Source: Zhouia spongiae
GTDB taxonomy: Bacteria; Bacteroidota; Bacteroidia; Flavobacteriales; Flavobacteriaceae
NCBI RefSeq assembly: GCF_022760175.1
Contig: NZ_CP094326.1
Span: 3,212,804 to 3,276,803, forward strand
DNA length: 64,000 nucleotides
Direction: 5' to 3'
The notes beneath the pieces are model-generated. The model was not told the origin of the DNA and searched no databases. It saw only the letters and a program-made list of their open reading frames with translations. Both the position numbers and the translations under genes were made by a program. This document shows positions 17,558 through 25,980 of the stretch, in pieces. Position 1 is the stretch's first letter. Each line of letters starts with the position of its first letter.

Positions 17558-19984
17558 ATGAAAATATCTTACAACTGGCTGAAACAATTTATCTCATTAG
17601 ACTGGGAGGTAGATAAAACTTCCGAACTTTTAACAGATTTAGGACTCGAAGTTGAAGGAGTTGAAACCTTCGAATCCGTGAAAGGAGGATTAAAAGGAGT
17701 TGTGGTCGGTCATGTACTGGAATGTGAAAAGCATCCGAATGCTGACAAATTGAAAGTAACCAAAGTAGATATTGGAAATGACACCACGGTTCAGATAGTT
17801 TGTGGTGCACCGAATGTTACAGCAGGACAGAAAGTACCGGTTGCTACCATTGGCACTGTTTTATATGATGGTAAAGGTGAACCCTGGAAAATTAAAAAAG
17901 GAAAAATAAGAGGTGAAGAAAGTTTCGGTATGATCTGTGCCGAAGACGAACTAGACATCGGAGAAAGTCATGACGGGATTATGGTTTTAAGTGATGACCT
18001 TACTCCCGGAACCCCTTGTGCCGAACTTTTTGAAATTGAAAGCGATACTGTTTTTGAGATCGGCTTAACACCAAACAGGGCAGATGCCATGAGCCATTAT
18101 GGTGTTGCCCGTGATTTAAGAGCCGGTTTGCTTCAAAAAGAATTGAACCTTCAGCTTATAACTCCGTCTGTAAGTAGTTTTCATGTTAATAACAGAACTT
18201 ATAAAATAGACGTAGAGGTCGAAGATAAAGACCTGGCTCCACGCTACTGCGGAGTTACCATTGCAGGAGTGAAGGTTGGAGAATCGCCAAATTGGCTTAA
18301 AAACAGGCTGAAAGCAATAGGGTTAACCCCAAAAAACAATATAGTCGATGCCACCAATTATGTCTTGCACGAATTAGGACAGCCTTTACATGCCTTCGAT
18401 GCTGACAAAATCACCGGTGATAAAATCATTGTCAAAACGCTGGATGCCGGTACCAAATTTATAACGCTTGATGAAGTTGAAAGAGAATTAAGTGCTGATG
18501 ATCTGATGATTTGTGATGCCGAAAAACCATTATGTATCGCGGGTGTGCTTGGAGGGATGAACTCCGGTGTTACGGAACACACTTCTAAAGTATTTCTTGA
18601 AAGTGCATATTTCAATCCGGTATCTGTCAGAAGAACAGCAAAAAGACATGCTATCAATACCGATGCTTCATTTAGGTTTGAACGGGGGATCGACATCAAT
18701 TTCACCAAGTATGCAATGCTCAGGGCTGCCCTGCTTATACAGGAAATTGCCGGAGGTGAGGTTACTGCCGATATTGTCGACTTGTATCCTACCAAGTTTG
18801 AAGACTTTCAGGTATTCTTAACCTACGAAAAAGTAAACAGCCTTGTTGGTCAGGAAATCCCCAAAGAAACCATTAAATCCATTTTAATGTCTTTGGAAAT
18901 AAAAATCAATAATGTAACCGAAACCGGAATTGGTTTAACCATCCCTTCATACAGAGTTGATGTTCAGCGAGAAGCTGATGTGATTGAAGAAATCTTGAGA
19001 GTGTACGGGTATAACAAGATTGAAATCAATACAAAGCTAAATGCTTCTGTATCCCCTACTTCCCGATTCGAAGACTATAAACTTCAGAATATTATCGGAA
19101 ACCAGCTGGTAGCCCAAGGATTTTACGAGATCATGTCCAATTCATTAACTTCGGCCGGATATACAGCATTAACGGAAAGCCTTAAAGAAGAACACAATGT
19201 CGAAATGCTAAATCCTTTAAGCGCCGATCTTGGAGTAATGCGCCAGTCATTATTATTTAACGGCCTGGAAGCCGTTTCATACAATATCAATAGACGGAAA
19301 GCTGATCTTAAATTATTTGAGTTTGGCAAAACCTACCACAATTATGAAAATGGAAGAGTAGAAAACAAAAGGATGAGTGTTTTTGTCTCAGGAAACAAAA
19401 ATGCAGAAAACTGGTTAAACCCAATCCAAAAGGGAGACTTCTTTTATACAAAAGGAATTGTAGAAGCCATCCTTGAAAGATTAGGTATTACGAACCTTAA
19501 GGCATCTCCGATAAAAACGGATATCTTCTCAGAAGGACTTTCGTTAAGTCTTGGTAAACTGAAACTCGTCGAGTTTGGCCTTGTTAAAAAACCGATCCTG
19601 AAACACTTCGATATTAAACAAGAAGTACTATATGCCGAATTTAACTGGGATAAAGTTTTAGAAGCTGCAACTTATAATAAACTTAAATTTACGGACATTC
19701 CTAAATATCCTGAAGTAAAAAGAGATCTTGCCTTGCTAATAGACAACAACATCACCTTTAAGGAAATATACAATATTGCTCAGCAAAGTGAACGTAATCG
19801 ACTTAAGAACGTTAACCTTTTTGATGTTTACCAGGGGGATAAACTTCCTGAAGGAAAGAAGAGTTACGCAGTTAGCTTTACGATACAGGACAATGAAAAG
19901 ACCCTAAAGGATAAAGAGATCGATAAAATAATGAGTAAACTCCAAAGCAGTTTTGAAAAACAGCTCGGTGCAGAACTCAGATAA
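17558..19984 (+). CDS. pheT: Phenylalanyl-tRNA synthetase beta subunit
   Basis: 808 aa, the normal length for the bacterial beta chain, which pairs with PheS as an (alpha-beta)2 enzyme charging tRNA-Phe. It has the N-terminal OB-fold tRNA-binding domain (VVVGHVLECEKHPNADKLKVTKVDIG), the B3/B4 editing domain (GLTPNRADAMSHYGVARDLRA, GGMNSGVTEHT), the B5 domain and the C-terminal ferredoxin-like anticodon-binding domain (YPEVKRDLALLID ... LFDVYQGDKLPEGKKSYA). pheS is not beside it, as is common in Bacteroidota. It has its own promoter and a strong terminator. Confidence 0.97.
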   Translation: MKISYNWLKQFISLDWEVDKTSELLTDLGLEVEGVETFESVKGGLKGVVVGHVLECEKHPNADKLKVTKVDIGNDTTVQIVCGAPNVTAGQKVPVATIGTVLYDGKGEPWKIKKGKIRGEESFGMICAEDELDIGESHDGIMVLSDDLTPGTPCAELFEIESDTVFEIGLTPNRADAMSHYGVARDLRAGLLQKELNLQLITPSVSSFHVNNRTYKIDVEVEDKDLAPRYCGVTIAGVKVGESPNWLKNRLKAIGLTPKNNIVDATNYVLHELGQPLHAFDADKITGDKIIVKTLDAGTKFITLDEVERELSADDLMICDAEKPLCIAGVLGGMNSGVTEHTSKVFLESAYFNPVSVRRTAKRHAINTDASFRFERGIDINFTKYAMLRAALLIQEIAGGEVTADIVDLYPTKFEDFQVFLTYEKVNSLVGQEIPKETIKSILMSLEIKINNVTETGIGLTIPSYRVDVQREADVIEEILRVYGYNKIEINTKLNASVSPTSRFEDYKLQNIIGNQLVAQGFYEIMSNSLTSAGYTALTESLKEEHNVEMLNPLSADLGVMRQSLLFNGLEAVSYNINRRKADLKLFEFGKTYHNYENGRVENKRMSVFVSGNKNAENWLNPIQKGDFFYTKGIVEAILERLGITNLKASPIKTDIFSEGLSLSLGKLKLVEFGLVKKPILKHFDIKQEVLYAEFNWDKVLEAATYNKLKFTDIPKYPEVKRDLALLIDNNITFKEIYNIAQQSERNRLKNVNLFDVYQGDKLPEGKKSYAVSFTIQDNEKTLKDKEIDKIMSKLQSSFEKQLGAELR

Positions 19985-19989
19985 AAAGC

Positions 19990-20020
19990 AAAAACCCCGT
20001 TCAAAAGAGCGGGGTTTTTA
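19990..20020. terminator. Bidirectional intrinsic terminator
   Basis: AAAAACCCCG - loop - CGGGGTTTTT after pheT. The minus-strand reading also ends in T residues, so it can serve the converging aldolase gene. Confidence 0.9.
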
Positions 20021-20064
20021 TTTTTTAAAGCCTTCTATTAAAATCAATGCTTTTTACTTTTTCT

Positions 20065-20721
20065 TTAGCTGTTTCCTTTATTGTAATCTGCTAAAAACTT
20101 CTCAAGTCCGATGTCGGTTAACGGATGATTTAACAATCCTGTAATAGACGATAAAGGCCCGGTCATTACATCTGCTCCGATCTTGGCACAATCAATCACG
20201 TGCATCGTATGACGAACTGAAGCAGCCAAAATCTGAGTCTCAAAAGCATAATTGTCATATATCTGCCTGATGTCAGCAATCAGCTGCAATCCATCTGTAG
20301 AAATATCATCTAAGCGGCCAATAAAAGGAGATACATAAGTGGCTCCTGCTTTAGCAGCTAATATTGCTTGTCCGACAGAGAACACCAATGTACAGTTAGT
20401 TCTGATTCCCTTATCACTGAAATATTTAAGTGCTTTAACGCCATCCTTGATCATAGGAACTTTCACTACAATTTGCTCGTGCAACTCTGCAAGCTCCTCA
20501 CCTTCTTTAATGATGCCCTCAAAATCTGTTGCTATTACTTCGGCAGAAACATCTCCTTCAACCGAATTACAGATATCAACATAATGCTTTAATATGTTGT
20601 TTCTTCCTGTAATTCCTTCTTTTGCCATCAACGACGGGTTTGTAGTAACTCCGTCCAATACACCTAGAGCCTCAGCTTCTTTAATCTGATCCAGGTTTGC
20701 AGTATCGATAAAAAACTTCAT
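20065..20721 (-). CDS. Transaldolase / fructose-6-phosphate aldolase family
   Basis: 218-aa class I aldolase of the short transaldolase (TalC/FSA) subfamily. The Schiff-base lysine is K87 in VVKVPM; other conserved segments are MKFFIDTANLDQI, DGVTTNPSLMAKEG, SPFIGRLDD and ILAASVRH. It interconverts sedoheptulose-7-phosphate and glyceraldehyde-3-phosphate with erythrose-4-phosphate and fructose-6-phosphate, or cleaves fructose-6-phosphate; the two activities cannot be told apart from these motifs alone. It is probably the cell's pentose-phosphate transaldolase. The SDR gene upstream is on the same strand, 42 bases away. Confidence 0.92.
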   Translation of the reverse strand: MKFFIDTANLDQIKEAEALGVLDGVTTNPSLMAKEGITGRNNILKHYVDICNSVEGDVSAEVIATDFEGIIKEGEELAELHEQIVVKVPMIKDGVKALKYFSDKGIRTNCTLVFSVGQAILAAKAGATYVSPFIGRLDDISTDGLQLIADIRQIYDNYAFETQILAASVRHTMHVIDCAKIGADVMTGPLSSITGLLNHPLTDIGLEKFLADYNKGNS

Positions 20722-20763
20722 CTGATATAAATATTTAGTTGTGTTTTTAAACTTTGTGCAAAA

Positions 20764-21570
20764 CTACAACTTATAATGATTCAGTAATAGTTTCTCGTAA
20801 ACTTTGTCAGGTAAAATATGCTTAAGAACAATAGAGAACTTCTGCATAAAAGCCCCCACCTTATAATGAATTTTAGGCTTAGGCGTGTTAATGATGGTGT
20901 ATACGGTCCTGGCTACATCAGCAGGATTCCCTCCGTCATCAACATGATCATTGATCAGGTTCAATGTATCTCCGTAAGGTTTTTTATAAGGAGACCCTTC
21001 TGTTACCGGTGCATGATAACGCCCTGCCGCAATATTCGTTGCAAAATCACCCGGAGCCAGATTGGTGATCTGTACACCAAAATCTTTCGTTTCCATACGC
21101 ATCGCTTCTGTAACCAGCTCAAGCGCTCCTTTAGAGGCAGAATAAAGCCCCCTGTATGGCAATCCCATATACCCTGCTATAGAAGTTATGTTAATTATCA
21201 AACCACTGTGTTGCTTACGCATCTGGGGCAATACGGCCTTCATTACTTCGATCGGGCCATATAGATTCGTACTGAACACTTTATGTATCTCCTCCTGTGG
21301 GGTCTCTTCTATCGGTCCGGTAATACCAACTCCTGCATTATTAATTACTATATCCAGTCGATTTTCATTCCTGACAACGGTCGCAACAGCAGTCGCTATA
21401 GTCGAAGCGTCTCCTACATCCAGTTTTACCAGCTTAAAAGGTAATTCCTCCTGAATCCGTTCAGGATTTCTACTGGTACCATAGACCGTAAACCCCTTAT
21501 GTGTCAAAAACTCAGCGATAGATTTCCCGATACCGGACGATCCCCCGGTAATTAAAACAACTTTAGACAT
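20764..21570 (-). CDS. Short-chain dehydrogenase/reductase
   Basis: 268 aa classical SDR. The cofactor site is TGGSSGIGKS at the N-terminus, NNAGVG follows the fourth strand, and the catalytic Tyr and Lys lie in YSASKGALE after a Ser in the ITSIAGY segment. SRNPER after the second strand carries a basic residue, pointing to NADPH rather than NADH. The C-terminal tail (ILKHILPDKVYEKLLLNHYKL) is that of the DltE/sorbitol-type SDRs often annotated as oxidoreductases of unknown substrate. The SRP RNA gene lies just upstream on the same strand. Confidence 0.88.
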   Translation of the reverse strand: MSKVVLITGGSSGIGKSIAEFLTHKGFTVYGTSRNPERIQEELPFKLVKLDVGDASTIATAVATVVRNENRLDIVINNAGVGITGPIEETPQEEIHKVFSTNLYGPIEVMKAVLPQMRKQHSGLIINITSIAGYMGLPYRGLYSASKGALELVTEAMRMETKDFGVQITNLAPGDFATNIAAGRYHAPVTEGSPYKKPYGDTLNLINDHVDDGGNPADVARTVYTIINTPKPKIHYKVGAFMQKFSIVLKHILPDKVYEKLLLNHYKL

Positions 21571-21646
21571 AGTTTTGCGTTAAAATTCTGGGAAACAAAG
21601 AAACAAACAAAATACCAAGAAAAGGAAAAAATAAGGCATAAAAAAA

Positions 21647-21740
21647 GGCAAGCTACCTACATCGCACCGCTACAACCGTATACCCTTGCTGTGTTCCCAC
21701 CCTGGGGGATTCTACAGGAGCTGGTCGTGTAGGACTTGCC
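21647..21740 (-). ncRNA. ffs: Signal recognition particle RNA, small bacterial type
   Basis: Read on the minus strand, the ends pair (GGCAAG with CTTGCC, CCTAC with GTAGG) and the apex is the conserved SRP helix 8: CCCCCAGGGTGGGAACACAGCAAGGG, which is split here into the strand CCCCCAGGGT, the loop GGGAAC and the asymmetric-loop strand ACAGCAAGGG. This is where Ffh (SRP54) binds. It is followed directly by six T residues and preceded by a consensus promoter. About 94 nt, normal for the 4.5S form without an Alu domain. Confidence 0.88.
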
Positions 21741-21745
21741 GGGTG

Positions 21746-21775
21746 CAAAGGTACAATATTTTTAAGTTTTTACAA
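21746..21775 (-). promoter_or_regulatory. Promoter of the SRP RNA
   Basis: On the minus strand TTG, a 19-base spacer and TACCTTTG match the Bacteroidota consensus exactly, and the G of the -7 box lies 5 bases before the first paired base of the RNA. Confidence 0.85.
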
Positions 21776-21830
21776 CCATTTCGACTTCTTAATTTTATTG
21801 AATACCTTGCAACAAAAAATTACCGTATAG

Positions 21831-22880
21831 ATGAAATTTTATAAAATTTTAATTTTCAGTTTTTTACCTGTTTTCTTTATGGCCTGTAACGGGAAACACG
21901 CTACAAAAAAAAATCGATTATCTATAAATATTGAGGCCCCGGAAAAGAACATCCACCTGAATGATGTTATAAAAGTCTATATTAAAAACCCAAAAGATTT
22001 AACGATTTCAGGTGTCTCGTATAAGCTTGATGGCAATGAGGTCAGTATTACAGACAACACATTAAGACTTGAAGACATAAAACTGGGAAAACACCTGCTC
22101 GAAGCTTCAGTTAAAACAGAAGGTGAAATGATTACGGTCTCTAAAAGCTTTACTGTTTTTAATCATACGGCTCCAAAGGTATATACTTATAAAATTATTA
22201 ATGAGTACCCACACGATATTGAAGCCTTTACTCAGGGGTTCGAATTTTACCGGGACACACTTTTTGAAGGCACGGGTCGTAATGGCTTATCAAAACTTCG
22301 AAAAATTAACTTTAAAACAGGACAACCTTATAAAGAGATAAAATTAGCCAATGCCTATTTTGGTGAAGGTATTACCATCTTAAATGATAAAGTATATCAG
22401 CTTACATGGCAAGGCAATACAGGATTTGTTTACGATGTGAACACTTTTGAAAAATTAAATACTTTTAAGTACGATCATAGCAAAGAAGGCTGGGGACTTT
22501 GTAATGATGGAAAAAAATTATTCAAAAGTGACGGAACAGAACGTATCTGGACTTTAGATCCGGATACCCTTGTAGAGGAAAGTTACATTGAAGTATACAC
22601 CAACAAAACAAAACTTCAGAAAATAAATGAGCTTGAATATGTAAACGGTAAAATCTATGCCAATACATGGCAGTTCGAAAAAGAAGTTGGTATTATTATC
22701 AACCCTGAAAATGGTGCTGTAGAGGGAGTGATCGATTTCTCAGGACTAAAAGATAAAGTAAAACAACACCCCGCCCTTGATGTTCTAAACGGTATTGCCT
22801 ATAATAAATCAAGGAAAACATTTTTTATCACAGGAAAGAACTGGGACAAAACATTTGAGGTAGAATTAATCGCCAGATAA
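21831..22880 (+). CDS. Glutaminyl-peptide cyclotransferase, lipoprotein
   Basis: 349 aa. Lipoprotein signal MKFYKILIFSFLPVFFMACNG (lipobox FMAC). After a β-sandwich-like N-terminal region comes the glutamine cyclotransferase domain, a five-bladed propeller of the plant/bacterial type: YPHDIEAFTQGFEFYRDTLFEGTG, LTWQGNTGFVYD, WGLCNDGKKLFKSDGT, LEYVNGKIYANTW and NGIAYNKSRKTFFITGKNW. The family converts N-terminal glutamine of peptides to pyroglutamate; here it would act at the outer face of the envelope or in the periplasm. The next gene starts 2 bases after its stop. Confidence 0.9.
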   Translation: MKFYKILIFSFLPVFFMACNGKHATKKNRLSINIEAPEKNIHLNDVIKVYIKNPKDLTISGVSYKLDGNEVSITDNTLRLEDIKLGKHLLEASVKTEGEMITVSKSFTVFNHTAPKVYTYKIINEYPHDIEAFTQGFEFYRDTLFEGTGRNGLSKLRKINFKTGQPYKEIKLANAYFGEGITILNDKVYQLTWQGNTGFVYDVNTFEKLNTFKYDHSKEGWGLCNDGKKLFKSDGTERIWTLDPDTLVEESYIEVYTNKTKLQKINELEYVNGKIYANTWQFEKEVGIIINPENGAVEGVIDFSGLKDKVKQHPALDVLNGIAYNKSRKTFFITGKNWDKTFEVELIAR

Positions 22881-22882
22881 TC

Positions 22883-23275
22883 TTGAAAGTTTACGAAAAA
22901 CACATTACCGTACAACAGGAAGATCTCGATGCCATGAACCATGTAAATAACGTTCGTTATGTACAGTGGGTTCAGGATATTGCTGAGGAACACTGGATAT
23001 CCATAGCTGACACCAACCAACAACACCGCTATCTATGGGTCGTATTAAGCCATCACATTGAATATAAAGGCGAAGCTTTACTAAACGATCTTATTACACT
23101 TAAAACCTACGTCAGCAGTTCTGAAGGCGTAAGATCAATACGCAAGGTTGAAATGTTTAATGCCAAAACCGAAAAATTGTTGGTAAAAGCAGAAACAAAT
23201 TGGTGCCTGATAAACGCTGAAACCAAACGCCCGATGCGTATTCCGGATGAAATTAAAGGAATCTTCAAACCATAG
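22883..23275 (+). CDS. Acyl-CoA thioesterase, 4HBT hotdog fold
   Basis: 130-aa single hotdog domain. The catalytic Asp is in DAMNHVNNVRYVQW, the signature of 4-hydroxybenzoyl-CoA thioesterase/YbgC-type enzymes; the helix and following strands (HHIEYKGEALLNDLITL, FNAKTEKLLVKAETNWCLI) fit. It hydrolyses short or aromatic acyl-CoA thioesters; the substrate is unknown. The start is TTG 22883, since no ATG precedes the conserved KVYEKHITVQ. It lies 2 bases after the cyclotransferase gene and is probably co-transcribed with it. Confidence 0.88.
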   Translation: MKVYEKHITVQQEDLDAMNHVNNVRYVQWVQDIAEEHWISIADTNQQHRYLWVVLSHHIEYKGEALLNDLITLKTYVSSSEGVRSIRKVEMFNAKTEKLLVKAETNWCLINAETKRPMRIPDEIKGIFKP

Positions 23276-23356
23276 ACATATTATTAACAACATCTATACA
23301 AATACACTCCTCCAAAATGTTAATCCGGAAATCCTTCCTGTTCGGTTTGGTTAAAA

Positions 23357-23368
23357 TGATAATTATCA
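23357..23368. promoter_or_regulatory. Perfect 12-bp palindrome, candidate operator of the copper-type cluster
   Basis: TGATAATTATCA lies 24 bases before a -7 box (23392) and 97 bases before the first gene. Such a symmetric AT-rich site would fit a dimeric regulator; the sequence is also half-similar to Fur boxes. Which protein, if any, binds it is not known. Confidence 0.35.
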
Positions 23369-23391
23369 GCTCTTATTTTCACTTTAAACCC

Positions 23392-23399
23392 TATTTTTG
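23392..23399 (+). promoter_or_regulatory. -7 box of the copper-type cluster
   Basis: TATTTTTG matches TAnnTTTG. No good -33 TTG at 19-21 bases, which would fit a promoter that needs an activator. Leader of about 60 bases. Confidence 0.4.
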
Positions 23400-23464
23400 T
23401 GTCTGTAAAAAGTCAGTGATCTGGTTATTACATCCGGCTTTTACAAACTAAAACATATATAAAG

Positions 23465-23833
23465 TTGAAACACTTAATTCTGTTTATTGCTATCACTACC
23501 CTCTTTAAGCCTTTATGGCCGGTAGTCGACTATGTTATAAACTACGAATATATAAGTGAAGTGCTTTGTGAAAATAAAGACAGGCCTGAACTACATTGTG
23601 ATGGTAAATGTTACCTAAGTAAAATGCTGGCTCAGGAATCAAATAAAAATGATAAAAACCCATTTGAAGGAAAACAACTCAAAACAGAAATACTTCAGAT
23701 TGTTTATTTCGAAAACTTCTCCTTTAAGAACACTTTCGCTATAAATCAAATTCAAGAACCAATCTTTGGTCAGGATGAAGATATTTCTTCCAATCTTTTC
23801 ACATTTACCATTCCACACCCACCAAACTCCTAA
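23465..23833 (+). CDS. Small exported Cys-rich protein, putative metal-handling
   Basis: 122 aa with TTG start at 23465. An N-terminal hydrophobic helix (MKHLILFIAITTLFKPLWPV) acts as signal or anchor. Three cysteines form C35-x9-C45-x3-C49, with H44 next to C45 (segment LHCDGKCY), a possible metal or disulfide site. The C-terminus ends in IPHPPNS. I do not recognise a named family. It is the first gene of a three-gene same-strand cluster with a putative copper TonB-dependent receptor and a Met/His-rich lipoprotein; I infer a role in periplasmic copper binding or in receptor function. The gap to the next gene is 66 bases. Confidence 0.7.
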   Translation: MKHLILFIAITTLFKPLWPVVDYVINYEYISEVLCENKDRPELHCDGKCYLSKMLAQESNKNDKNPFEGKQLKTEILQIVYFENFSFKNTFAINQIQEPIFGQDEDISSNLFTFTIPHPPNS

Positions 23834-23899
23834 TAATGAATTTCAGATACCGTAACCTGTAAACGGTATGTTCTTTTATTAATCATTATTACATCTTAT

Positions 23900-25966
23900 A
23901 TGAGTATCATCAGCAAGGTGCTTAAGGAACGGACTCCTTATGCATCGTACAAGGGTACTTTATATATCGTGTTCTTGGCACTAACCTTTTTAACAATACA
24001 GGTAAAAGCACAAGAAAGTCACGATAATGACACCCTTGCTCCTATCGTTAATTTAAATGAGGTCATTTTGATCTCGAGCAAACTGAAAAAAAACAATTTA
24101 AACTATCAAAAACAGACCAAGCCTTTGTCTTCCTTAGGCGAATATCTTGAGAGCTCAAGAAAGGTCAACATGGTGAAGAGAGGAGCCTACGCATGGGAAC
24201 CTATGCTCAACGGCATGTCATCTGAACGGCTGGCAGTAACCATTGATGGAATGCGGATTTTTGGAGCATGCACCGATAAAATGGATCCCGTTACATCATA
24301 CGTAGACGTATCCAATCTCTCTGAAGCTCACATAGCTTCCGGTCAGCAAGGCGCTGAATACGGAAATACAATCGGCGGGGGGATTAATCTTGCACTCGAT
24401 AAAGAAGGATTTAAAAACCAGGGATGGACCGGATCATTAGATTCAGGTTATGAATCTAATAACAGCCTGTATGTTCTGGGGGCAGAAACAAGCTATTCGG
24501 GTAATCATTTCTACCTGAATTCAGACTTGGTGTACCGCAAAGCAGATAATTACAAAGCAGGGGGCAACGAGGAAGTCCTTTTTTCTCAATATGAAAAATA
24601 CAACCTTTCTTTAAACAGCGGTTATAAACTAAATGACCGACAAGACCTCTCCGCTACTTTTATATACGATGAAGCAAGAGATATAGGTTATCCGGCACTT
24701 CCCATGGATGTTTCGCTAGCACGTGCTTTTATCGGATCTGTTGCCTTCAATCAAGACACTTTATTCTCACTTTTTTCTGACTGGGAAACAAAAGCATATT
24801 TTAATACGATAAAGCATGTCATGGACGACACAAAGCGCCCTGATGTTCCTATTCATATGGATATGCCGGGTTGGAGCGACACCTATGGTTTTTACACCTC
24901 TTTAAAATTAAATAAAGACCGTCACGATTTTAAATTTAAAATCGACGGATATTACAACAAGTCGTTTGCAGAGATGACCATGTATCCTAATAATCCAAAC
25001 GAAGATCTGATGTATATGCTTACCTGGCCGGATGTAAGAACTTTTAACAGCGGTATCTATGCTGAGGATAAGATGAACCTGGAATGGGGTCACTTATTGC
25101 TGTCAACCAGGCTCGACATACAGAGAAGCAACATCAAAAATGAATTTGGACTCAACAGTCTCAAGATTTTTTATCCCGATATGGAAGACAGCCGGACCAG
25201 GGTACTAAAGAGTTTCTCTGCCCAGTTCCACAAACAATTGGGTAATTTTCATCTGTATACCGGAGGTTCGTTTGGAGACCGGGCGCCTTCTGTATCTGAA
25301 GGGTTTGGTTTTTACCTCTATAATAGCTTTGATAATTTTGACTATGTAGGGAATCCGGGACTCAAAAACGAGAAATCACTGGAATTCAATGCCAAAATAG
25401 GCTTTATAAAAGGAGCTGTTAAAACCCATCTGGAAGTCAATCATTTTATAATAAATGATTATATAATCGGGGTTCCCGATGCTTCTTTAAGTCCGATGAC
25501 TATCGGGGCCGACGGGATTAAAATATATACCAACCTCGAAAGGGCAAAGATCACGAACCTGACCTTCGACGCTTCCTGTGATCTTAACAGGTATTTTAAA
25601 TGGTCAGGGCTCATTTCATACCATAGGGGATTTGATCAGGACAGAGAAGACCTGCCCCTGATCAGCCCCCTTCAATACAGGAGCCGGCTGGTATTTAACC
25701 GCCGGAGATTTTCAGGAAGTATCAGCATCAACGGCGCTGCCAGACAAAACCACTATAGTCCGCAATACGGAGAAGACCGGACGGACAGCTACACAGTCTT
25801 TTCTGCCGCTGTCGGAAAACAATTTTATATCGCAAATGATGACTTCTATGTGAAAGCAGGAATCGAAAATATTTTTGACAGTAATTATTCAACCTACACA
25901 GACTGGAAGAACCTCCCAAGAATGGGACGTAACTTCTTTATCACATTATCATATACCATTAAATAA
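23900..25966 (+). CDS. TonB-dependent receptor, putative copper importer (OprC/NosA-like)
   Basis: 688-aa outer-membrane receptor. Signal region to about residue 37 (QVKAQ), a TonB-box-like NLNEVIL at 51-57, a plug (about 70-170, with ERLAVTIDGMRIFGA and YGNTIGGGINL) and a 22-strand barrel ending in ...FFITLSYTIK. The plug carries C124-x3-M128 (CTDKM) and the barrel H306-x-M308 (HVM). Pseudomonas OprC binds copper through CxxxM and HxM about 180 residues apart; here the distance is 182. Further Met/His (HMDM at 319-322) follow. Copper is thus the best-supported substrate, by inference. There is no SusD partner, arguing against glycan uptake. Confidence 0.85.
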   Translation: MSIISKVLKERTPYASYKGTLYIVFLALTFLTIQVKAQESHDNDTLAPIVNLNEVILISSKLKKNNLNYQKQTKPLSSLGEYLESSRKVNMVKRGAYAWEPMLNGMSSERLAVTIDGMRIFGACTDKMDPVTSYVDVSNLSEAHIASGQQGAEYGNTIGGGINLALDKEGFKNQGWTGSLDSGYESNNSLYVLGAETSYSGNHFYLNSDLVYRKADNYKAGGNEEVLFSQYEKYNLSLNSGYKLNDRQDLSATFIYDEARDIGYPALPMDVSLARAFIGSVAFNQDTLFSLFSDWETKAYFNTIKHVMDDTKRPDVPIHMDMPGWSDTYGFYTSLKLNKDRHDFKFKIDGYYNKSFAEMTMYPNNPNEDLMYMLTWPDVRTFNSGIYAEDKMNLEWGHLLLSTRLDIQRSNIKNEFGLNSLKIFYPDMEDSRTRVLKSFSAQFHKQLGNFHLYTGGSFGDRAPSVSEGFGFYLYNSFDNFDYVGNPGLKNEKSLEFNAKIGFIKGAVKTHLEVNHFIINDYIIGVPDASLSPMTIGADGIKIYTNLERAKITNLTFDASCDLNRYFKWSGLISYHRGFDQDREDLPLISPLQYRSRLVFNRRRFSGSISINGAARQNHYSPQYGEDRTDSYTVFSAAVGKQFYIANDDFYVKAGIENIFDSNYSTYTDWKNLPRMGRNFFITLSYTIK

Positions 25967-25980
25967 TAAAATAACAAACA

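Noticed and set aside
21647-21740. A tmRNA or 6S RNA at this position
   Set aside because: Too short, and the helix-8 apex with GGGAAC loop and AGCA asymmetric loop is specific to SRP RNA.
23900-25966. Siderophore or SusC-type glycan receptor as the call for the TonB-dependent protein
   Set aside because: No SusD partner, no N-terminal carboxypeptidase-like domain, no siderophore or heme genes nearby; the CxxxM/HxM pair and Met/His-rich neighbours favour copper.
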